In this document: in pieces, positions 31,292 to 36,601 of the stretch | How the letters are laid out: each line of letters starts with the position of its first letter | How positions within the stretch are numbered: the first letter of the stretch is position 1 | Source: an unicellular cyanobacterium SU2 | GTDB taxonomy: Bacteria > Cyanobacteriota > Cyanobacteriia > Cyanobacteriales > Microcystaceae | DNA length: 36,601 nt | Reading direction: 5' to 3' | NCBI GenBank assembly: GCA_002110465.1 | Contig: NEED01000076.1 | Coordinates: 1-36,601 of the forward strand | Translations under genes and position numbers: made by a program | Notes under the pieces: model-generated | What the model saw: only the letters and a program-made list of their open reading frames with translations | Told to the model about the DNA's origin: nothing | Databases searched by the model: none

Positions 31292-32047
31292 CTACCAATT
31301 GTCAGGAAAATACTCAACGCCCCGACGACAAATTGGTTTGGGTTTATTTTGTAAGTTTCCTGAAAAAGTATGAATGACTAAATTATTTTGTTTAATTTTA
31401 TAAGTGAATTGATCAGTTATCCAATAATCGGGATAATTAAAAGAAAAGTTATCAATAAATCTACCCCTTTTCTTGACACTTAAATGTCCGCAAGCGTTTG
31501 TTTTAAACTTCTTATCATCAACCACACCACTCCATGAATCCTCATGCCAATCACCGCCCCAATTCCCTAAGTATTGTACTCCATACTGTCGAAAGGGTCT
31601 ATTTTCTGGGTAAACACTTGAATCAACCCAAACAAAGATAGTATTTTTAATCTGCCAAACAAACCAAGATCCATCCCACCCATTTAAAATTTGTTCATCG
31701 ATTAATCTTCGACTATTTGCATCTAGTTCACCTCTAATACATCTAGGATAATCGGCGTTAATAGATAGCGAATAATACTGATATCCGTCTGATAAATAAA
31801 CCCCCGAATCTGAAGGAAGATCCAAGTTATATTTAATCTTAATAATGCCGCATTCATTAGCTGTAACTGTTTTAAATGGGCGTGCATTTTGAAATTCAAT
31901 AGAATAAGTTTCAGAGGGATTCAAACCAGTGATAACAACTTCTTCAGGTTGATTCGGAGAAGGATTAATTCTATTAACTTTTATTTGTGCTTCAGCCCTC
32001 TGAAAAAATCCAAAAAAGATTAGTAATAAAAGTATTATCGATTGCAT
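31292..32047 (-). CDS. Secreted two-module cysteine protein, paralogue A
   Basis: 251 residues from MQSIILLLLIFFGFFQRAEAQ, a clear signal peptide; the frame extends 8 residues upstream but that part overlaps the small gene before it. Two modules each begin near an A/N-x-CG strand (TVTANECGIIKI, KFKTNACGHLSV) and end in a Cys (YPRCIRGEL, PICRRGVEYFPDNW). The protein at 32305 has the same pattern and C-terminus. No enzyme motif. Its start overlaps the 38-residue peptide gene, so they are coupled. Confidence 0.6.
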   Translation of the reverse strand: MQSIILLLLIFFGFFQRAEAQIKVNRINPSPNQPEEVVITGLNPSETYSIEFQNARPFKTVTANECGIIKIKYNLDLPSDSGVYLSDGYQYYSLSINADYPRCIRGELDANSRRLIDEQILNGWDGSWFVWQIKNTIFVWVDSSVYPENRPFRQYGVQYLGNWGGDWHEDSWSGVVDDKKFKTNACGHLSVKKRGRFIDNFSFNYPDYWITDQFTYKIKQNNLVIHTFSGNLQNKPKPICRRGVEYFPDNW

Positions 32048-32151
32048 CTTGCTCCTGGTCGTGGTTGACACTCAGAAGGAGAATTAGCGTTAATTTGAGG
32101 AGTTATAGCTAAAAATAAAATAATTACTAAAATGATTGATTTAATATTCAT
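32035..32151 (-). CDS. Small secreted cysteine peptide (38 residues)
   Basis: ATG at 32151 follows a GAGG site, and TAA is at 32035-32037. The product has a classical signal peptide (MNIKSIILVIILFLA through ITPQINA) and a 15-residue mature part with two cysteines, ECQPRPGARCNR at the end. It overlaps the next gene's start by 13 bases. I do not recognise it; a disulfide-closed peptide or pheromone-like product is possible. Confidence 0.5.
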   Translation of the reverse strand: MNIKSIILVIILFLAITPQINANSPSECQPRPGARCNR

Positions 32152-32239
32152 TTATTTACCTCTATTATTAAAGGGAAAACAATTAATAGTTATCAGTAAA
32201 AGTCAACAGAGAAGGTAAGGAAACAAAATTTTATCTATT

Positions 32240-32280
32240 AACAGTTAACTAATAACTATTAACTATTAACCATTAAAAAC
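32240..32280. repeat. Heptamer repeats (AACTATT type)
   Basis: Tandem AACTAATAACTATTAACTATT units lie downstream of paralogue B (32305) on its strand, before the small peptide gene; same family as the tracts at 27782, 28884 and 31246. Confidence 0.6.
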
Positions 32281-32304
32281 TAATCGCTGATTATTGTTTT
32301 ATCG

Positions 32305-32943
32305 TTATGGCCAGTCAGTAGAATAATAGCCAACCCCTTGACGGCAAATTGGGCCACCCGAAACAGTTGTTAAGGCAGCAAAGTCAGGAATACTAAGAAC
32401 TGCGCTACCATCTTCACGATTTACTATGTTTAAAGCACCAGCAGTAATAGAATAGCGGTCTGTTTGAGAAATACGAGCCGTTCCGCAAGTATTAGCCCTT
32501 ACGTTTCGTAAAGTTGGTAAATCATTATAAGTTACTTCATGTTGAGAAAAAGAAGCTAAACCAGTGAAGTAGACATCCCCTTCAGAGGTTACTAATTGGG
32601 CTGATGGTGTTAAGTTTGTCCCAGATAATTGACCTTGAGAACATCTTGGCGCAGCTTCTACAGGAAGAGAAGAAATAACAAAAGAAGCTCCACCATTAAA
32701 GGATAGGTTAGAAGCCGTAGTAATGGGACGAGTCGTAGATGTTCTTACTCTAAGATAACCGCATTCATTAGCCCGAACATTACGAGTAAGAGGAATTGTC
32801 GGGTATTGTATTTGTAAGGATTGATAAGAACCTAAGCCGCTTAAAAAAGTATCTCCATCCGCTTCTTTGGCAGCAGTTTGTGCAACAGAAGGAAGAGCAG
32901 ATGCTAACGTTAACCCAACTGCTAATATTAATGGTATCTTCAT
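32305..32943 (-). CDS. Secreted two-module cysteine protein, paralogue B
   Basis: 212 residues with a signal peptide MKIPLILAVGLTLASALPSVAQ. The repeated module is clear: TRNVRANECGYLRVRTS ... PRCSQGQLSG, then LRNVRANTCGTARISQT ... PICRQGVGYYSTDW. The C-terminus ICRxGVxYxxxxW is shared with paralogue A. Four cysteines pair most simply one pair per module. Function not recognised; cyanobacterial extracellular or pilus-associated role is a guess. Confidence 0.65.
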   Translation of the reverse strand: MKIPLILAVGLTLASALPSVAQTAAKEADGDTFLSGLGSYQSLQIQYPTIPLTRNVRANECGYLRVRTSTTRPITTASNLSFNGGASFVISSLPVEAAPRCSQGQLSGTNLTPSAQLVTSEGDVYFTGLASFSQHEVTYNDLPTLRNVRANTCGTARISQTDRYSITAGALNIVNREDGSAVLSIPDFAALTTVSGGPICRQGVGYYSTDWP

Positions 32944-33056
32944 AAGAAATTTTGTTAATTAGATACAGGATGGTTAGTTTTCTATACGTCCTTATTTAAA
33001 AACACAATCAGTAAATATACGGAATTAATGAAAATAAATTATTAGTTAATCTAGTA

Positions 33057-33357
33057 AGCGGGGATTGTGGAGAGTTGACGCTCCCTTCACTAAAAGTGAG
33101 GGATTCTTGGACTCACCATAGCCCGTTCAGGACGTTCGGCGACGCTCAGTCGAGCCGTTGCCCTTACTACTGGTCTTAGGCGGTGATAGTTAGTCTTGCA
33201 ACTAGCTTCTCAAGCGTGAATTCCCGTCCGCCCGACGGTATTTTTGTAGAGTTCTCAAAATCGAGATTTAATGCTACTCACTTAGTTTCCTACAAGATTT
33301 TACCTTCCTACGGAAATACTAAGACTTTTAGGATAGAGTGTATTTTCACACTTATTA
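33057..33357 (-). mobile_element. Probable 3' end remnant of an IS200/IS605-type (TnpB) element
   Basis: A hairpin CCCTTCAC-TAAA-AGTGAGGG (33083-33102) followed by structured GC-rich sequence on the minus strand resembles the right ends of cyanobacterial TnpB elements as I remember them. No tnpB coding region is present. The stretch from 32944 to 33357 has no credible gene. It abuts the leader-distal end of CRISPR array 2. Confidence 0.35.
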
Positions 33358-33682
33358 GTGATCAACGCCTTACGGCATCAAAGGTTAGTCCACAAGATTC
33401 GATACCCTAAATCGATTTCTTGTTGAGGTGATCAACGCCTTACGGCATCAAAGGTTAGGCCACAGTGGCGTAAAGCTCGCCGTTGGCAGCACCGAGGTGA
33501 TCAACGCCTTACGGCATCAAAGGTTAGGCCACCTTCTTTGTAACCCGCCATCATTCTTGAGCCTCTCCTGAATGTGATCAACGCCTTACGGCATCAAAGG
33601 TTAGGCCACGATCAAAGCCGGCAATAACATCAAGGGCAATATTCAAGTGATCAACGCCTTACGGCATCAAAGGTTAGGCCAC
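33358..33682 (-). CRISPR. CRISPR array 2, five 36-base repeats, four spacers
   Basis: Repeats at 33358-33393, 33428-33463, 33497-33532, 33574-33609 and 33647-33682; the first has one mismatch (TC for GC near its end), marking the left side as leader-distal. Spacers are 34, 33, 41 and 37 bases. The minus-strand repeat starts GTGGCCTAACC and ends GTTGATCAC, with pairing ends GTG/CAC and a GCC-GTAA-GGC stem. It is unrelated to the repeat of array 1. cas2 and cas4-cas1 lie on the leader side on the same strand. Confidence 0.95.
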
Positions 33683-33934
33683 AGCGAAGGCTGAGAGGCT
33701 TAATTAATCAATGCTCTTAATCAATTTTACAAGCACCTTCTCAAAATGGCTAGGGGATGACGTGAAGTGACCAGTTGAGACTTAAACCCGTTAGCGGAAA
33801 ACATTATCAGATAAGGGTTACAGGATTTTGCAAGCACCTCTCGCTCCTAAAAAATTTGTCAAACCCTTATAGATTCTGAATTAGAAGCAGGTGGCATGAC
33901 AGAAAAAAAGAAACAATCAGAGGTGCTTGCATTT
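33683..33934 (-). promoter_or_regulatory. Leader region of CRISPR array 2
   Basis: 252 bases between array and cas2. TGCAAGCACCTCT (33829-33841) is perfectly inverted at 33919-33931, and a degenerate CAAGCACCTT lies at 33730-33739. Repeated motifs in a leader are candidate sites for IHF-like factors or the adaptation complex, or for the array promoter. Confidence 0.5.
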
Positions 33935-34228
33935 TTAGATCACCCTCCATCCCTTTTCATCCAATAACCAAGTATTAGGACGGTTGTACTTTGGCAAATT
34001 TCTAACACATTGTTGGGAAAGACGAATGAGGATAAGATCATCATCAGTAGTGAGAATTTTCTCCAATTCCCAACGGAGTTTTTCTCGCATTCGTTGACTA
34101 AGCCAACACCGAAAAATGGAGTATTGTAGACGTTCACCATAACCTTCAAGAAGTTTATAAGCTTTACGCCACCGTTTGGGACAGCGAATATCGTAACAAA
34201 TGAGGTACCAGTTTTTAAGTTCTGCCAT
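33935..34228 (-). CDS. cas2: Cas2 CRISPR adaptation nuclease
   Basis: 97 residues, a standard Cas2: WYLICYDIRCPKRWRKAYKL with the conserved first-strand Asp (D13), GYGERLQYSIFRCWL, and DDLILIRLSQQC. Cas2 dimers bridge two Cas1 dimers in spacer integration. It is 8 bases downstream of cas4-cas1, so the two are one operon reading toward the array. Confidence 0.93.
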   Translation of the reverse strand: MAELKNWYLICYDIRCPKRWRKAYKLLEGYGERLQYSIFRCWLSQRMREKLRWELEKILTTDDDLILIRLSQQCVRNLPKYNRPNTWLLDEKGWRVI

Positions 34229-34236
34229 ATTTCACC

Positions 34237-35937
34237 TCACCGCACAATCAACTGACCAAATAAACCACCTTCCCCACACCATTCTTTTTCGAGTAAACGA
34301 ACTTCTAACTCTAATAAACGACGATAAGTCAAGGAATAACCTGTTACGGGATGTTTCCAAGATTCTGCTTTACGTTGTTCATAAAGATTAATGAATTTTC
34401 GTCGTCCACTGTCACTTAACCAAACTTGTTGACCTCGTATATCAAAATCTGCTTCTGTATCCCATTGTTGACGATTAATGGAAGTTACCACAATCATGTC
34501 AACTAAAGGAACTCGAAAAATCTCCATCAAATCAAGTGCTAAGGGAGGAGCTTGAGTACGAGGTTGATGATAAAATCCCAATGCTGGTTCTAGTCCAACT
34601 GTGAGGATCGCATTCATAACATCCTTGATTAGCAAGGAATAACCAAAACTCAACATGGCATTAAAACGGTCTTTGGGAGGACGACGATTACGACCAGCAA
34701 ACCGCAATGATTCGGGAACATCTTTTCCTAAAATATTAGGTAATGCGCCAAAATATAAGGCCGCTAAATTGCCCTCAAATCCTAATAATGAGTCGAGGGA
34801 CTCTACTTGTGGTACTTGTTTAAGAACCGCTTTCATTTGTGCGATGCTCTTGCACAGGCTTTGCCTGACCGCTTTTTCTAAGTTAGGAGATTTGCGTTTA
34901 ATATTACGTTTTCCTCGCATAAGAAACTTACGTTGTCCTTCACCTCGACATTTCACCAATTTACGAGCTAATTCTAAACAAAAGTCTGATTTAGTTAAAG
35001 CCTCATATTGACGAATACGCCGTTGAATACTGCCAGAACGAGTATCAAGACTGCCCACATAACGGCCACCCCCAGAGACAAAATGAATGCCTACATCTTT
35101 ATAGGAGAGGAAATGGAGAGCTTGGGTAGAAATCTGAGAAAAACTATGGAGAACCACTTGACTAACCTGTTGTATCGAAACCTTTTCGTCAGCTTGATTA
35201 CGTCGGCTAATCTTGAGTTGTTCTCCCGTGCGTCCTACTCTGGTTCCTGGTTCAAGCACATGGATCACTTCCCTCTCATCATCTTGAGGAAATAAACGAA
35301 CGGGATGCCATTCTTTATTGTGTGCGAGTCTGGCCTCCTCTGGTAAACAGACAGGAGATAAAGAACAACGAGAACATAAATACTCATTGTTAACAACAGG
35401 AGGACGATAAGCAGATTTTCGTAACTCCCTTACTTGTTTGATGTTATCTGACACCCATTGTCGTCCTTGAGCATCAACAGGTATATGAATCAAGACATTA
35501 TCAGTATGATAGCGGATTCTGCCTTCAATCACAGTAATACCAAGAGAAGCTTCTAGTAAACAACAATAAGCTAGGATTTGCAGTTTATCACTGTCCCATG
35601 CTTGCGGTTGTTTATTCTCGTCCCTGTAACAGCGACCTCGTTTATGTTCATAGGGAATGGTTTGACCGTCACGAGTGCGTAAAGCATCAACTCGTCCCCG
35701 TAATCCTAAGATTTCGTCTTCGAGGTAAAGATCAAGCCATTCTTCATCCTCTTGTTTATCGATTTCTTCGTGTAACCGTCGTCCAGCAAATATGGCTGAA
35801 TCTTGAGTGTAAAGTTCTTCGACTTCCTCAAGGTAGAATAAACGAGGACAATAAGCAAAGGCATGGAGAGCAGAAACTCTGATAGTATCTTCAGTTAAGT
35901 TAATACTGGTTCTTTGGTCTAAATTAGTTGTTGGCAT
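34237..35937 (-). CDS. cas4-cas1: Cas4-Cas1 fusion protein
   Basis: 566 residues. The Cas4 part (about 1-205) has the four cluster cysteines C30 (AFAYCPRLFYL), C188, C191 and C197 (LCSRCSLSPVC) and the RecB-nuclease residues in RVDAL (D84) and YEHKR (E97, K99). The Cas1 part (about 220-560) shows LLGFEGNLAALYFGAL (metal-binding Glu), LGFYHQPR (His) and LALDLMEIFR (Asp). The fusion couples PAM-end trimming to integration. Such fusions are typical of some type I and V loci; here no matching interference genes follow. Confidence 0.93.
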   Translation of the reverse strand: MPTTNLDQRTSINLTEDTIRVSALHAFAYCPRLFYLEEVEELYTQDSAIFAGRRLHEEIDKQEDEEWLDLYLEDEILGLRGRVDALRTRDGQTIPYEHKRGRCYRDENKQPQAWDSDKLQILAYCCLLEASLGITVIEGRIRYHTDNVLIHIPVDAQGRQWVSDNIKQVRELRKSAYRPPVVNNEYLCSRCSLSPVCLPEEARLAHNKEWHPVRLFPQDDEREVIHVLEPGTRVGRTGEQLKISRRNQADEKVSIQQVSQVVLHSFSQISTQALHFLSYKDVGIHFVSGGGRYVGSLDTRSGSIQRRIRQYEALTKSDFCLELARKLVKCRGEGQRKFLMRGKRNIKRKSPNLEKAVRQSLCKSIAQMKAVLKQVPQVESLDSLLGFEGNLAALYFGALPNILGKDVPESLRFAGRNRRPPKDRFNAMLSFGYSLLIKDVMNAILTVGLEPALGFYHQPRTQAPPLALDLMEIFRVPLVDMIVVTSINRQQWDTEADFDIRGQQVWLSDSGRRKFINLYEQRKAESWKHPVTGYSLTYRRLLELEVRLLEKEWCGEGGLFGQLIVR

Positions 35938-36106
35938 TGTTTCTTTTGGCTGTATTAATGTTGTCTTGCTACCAACTTAATCCAAGAACCAGGCAAAAAC
36001 TCTTCCGACTTCAAGAGAAATTTATTTAATTTTCAAGGTGCAAACTTTAGAATAGGAGAAGTCTTTGATTTGCTTAATGTAAGTTTAGACAATTTACGAC
36101 TATTGG

Positions 36107-36448
36107 CTATTCAATTTCAGATAGCTGTTTTAACTGTTCGATTAATACGGGTAAATCTTCTTGAGTCGTCTGCCACAAAATTTTTAAGTTAATATCAAAG
36201 TAAGCATGAACTAAACGATTCCTCATAGCAATTATAGCAGACCAAGGAATTTGAGGATGATTGGTCTGAAAGTCTTTTGAGACTCTTGATGCAGCTTCCC
36301 CAACAATTTCAATGAGTTTAACTAAAGCTAGGGTTAACACGTCATCTTTTTCTAACTCTTGAAAGTTTTTATTACTGACTAAATCGACGGCTTTTTGAGC
36401 AGCCTTTAATATGTGAAGTAATCGAGTTTTATCATCAAGGGTGGACAT
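36107..36448 (-). CDS. hepT: HepT-like HEPN toxin
   Basis: 113 residues of the HepT/DUF86 family with the Rx4HxY motif visible as RNRLVHAY (R76, H81, Y83). HepT is an RNase or tRNA-targeting HEPN toxin silenced when MntA AMPylates the motif tyrosine. All motif residues are present. Its start overlaps the MntA stop by 14 bases, the usual MntA-HepT order. Confidence 0.88.
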   Translation of the reverse strand: MSTLDDKTRLLHILKAAQKAVDLVSNKNFQELEKDDVLTLALVKLIEIVGEAASRVSKDFQTNHPQIPWSAIIAMRNRLVHAYFDINLKILWQTTQEDLPVLIEQLKQLSEIE

Positions 36449-36601
36449 AGCTCACAACCGCCGAATCTAAAACGTCTTGACGAAAATAAGGACTCAAATC
36501 TTCGGCCGTCCTTAAATCAACTTTTCGCTGAAAAAGCTCCGATAATTCTTGTTCCATTCCCCCCAAACGAATTAACCCTGGTATATGTTTAGGATCAAAC
36601 T
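36435..36601 (-). CDS. mntA: MntA-type nucleotidyltransferase antitoxin, C-terminal part, cut by window edge
   Basis: The minus-strand frame entering from the right edge encodes PGLIRLGGMEQELSELF then RKVDLRTAEDLSPYF and ends at TGA 36435-36437. This is the C-terminal region of the small nucleotidyltransferases (GSxARGxxxxxSDxDLxV core lies beyond the window). It precedes and overlaps hepT, as in MntA-HepT modules. Confidence 0.82.
   Translation of the reverse strand, partial: FDPKHIPGLIRLGGMEQELSELFQRKVDLRTAEDLSPYFRQDVLDSAVVSYVHP

Noticed and set aside
33183-33410. 75-residue frame upstream of array 2
   Set aside because: It runs into the first CRISPR repeat, has no coding signature and no ribosome-binding site.
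34655-35295. Plus-strand frames opposite cas4-cas1
   Set aside because: Antisense shadows of a clearly identified long gene.
1-36601. tRNA or rRNA genes
   Set aside because: No cloverleaf-like or rRNA-like sequence was noticed on either strand.

Overview
The window looks like part of a plasmid or integrated mobile island of a unicellular cyanobacterium (a Crocosphaera/Cyanothece-like host is my guess). It is AT-rich, contains many copies of the HIP1 octamer GCGATCGC, has cyanobacterial short tandem heptamer repeats between genes, and carries replication, partition, CRISPR and toxin-antitoxin modules. No rRNA or tRNA gene was seen.

Layout. 0-2.6 kb: a phage-like recombination strip (truncated ssDNA-annealing-type gene, Gp157-family gene, small unknowns) ending in an HNH-type gene broken by a small four-helix-bundle (23S-IVP-like) element with long inverted-repeat ends. 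2.6-7.8 kb: accessory genes (peroxiredoxin-like protein, 2OG-Fe dioxygenase, frameshifted tyrosine recombinase with a dif-like 11-6-11 site beside it, secreted protein, Rpn-type nuclease). 8.0-14.4 kb: a replicon core with a RecD2-like helicase, an XRE repressor with a palindromic operator, a winged-helix protein whose gene contains five iteron-like repeats (lambda O-like arrangement), a DnaB-like helicase and a ParB-like protein gene with TGTGTCC-N5-GGACACA palindromes. 14.6-22.9 kb: a type III-B (Cmr) CRISPR effector locus: CARF-HEPN nuclease, Cas10/Cmr2 split by a frameshift, Cmr3, Cmr4, Cmr5-like, a five-repeat array, then one protein with two RAMP modules (Cmr6-like plus probable Cmr1-like). 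23.0-24.0 kb: ParA and ribbon-helix-helix partition pair. 24.0-24.7 kb: broken HNH gene and heptamer-repeat island. 24.7-32.9 kb: BASS-type transporter, small HTH proteins, membrane-anchored AAA ATPase, YdjM-like membrane protein, HlyD-like adaptor, secreted coiled-coil protein and a group of secreted cysteine-containing proteins, mostly separated by heptamer repeats. 33.0-35.9 kb: TnpB-element-like remnant, a second CRISPR array with a different repeat, cas2 and a cas4-cas1 fusion. 36.1 kb to the end: HepT/MntA toxin-antitoxin pair.

How it fits together. Cas10 keeps the GGDD cyclase motif but has no HD domain, so second-messenger activation of the adjacent CARF-HEPN protein is the expected signalling branch. 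The III-B locus has no adaptation genes; those sit about 11 kb away next to an array with an unrelated repeat. Two genes (recombinase, Cas10) are each broken by loss of one base, most simply in a short C run, so the functional state of both needs the primary reads. All functions are inferred by reading motifs; no database search was run.
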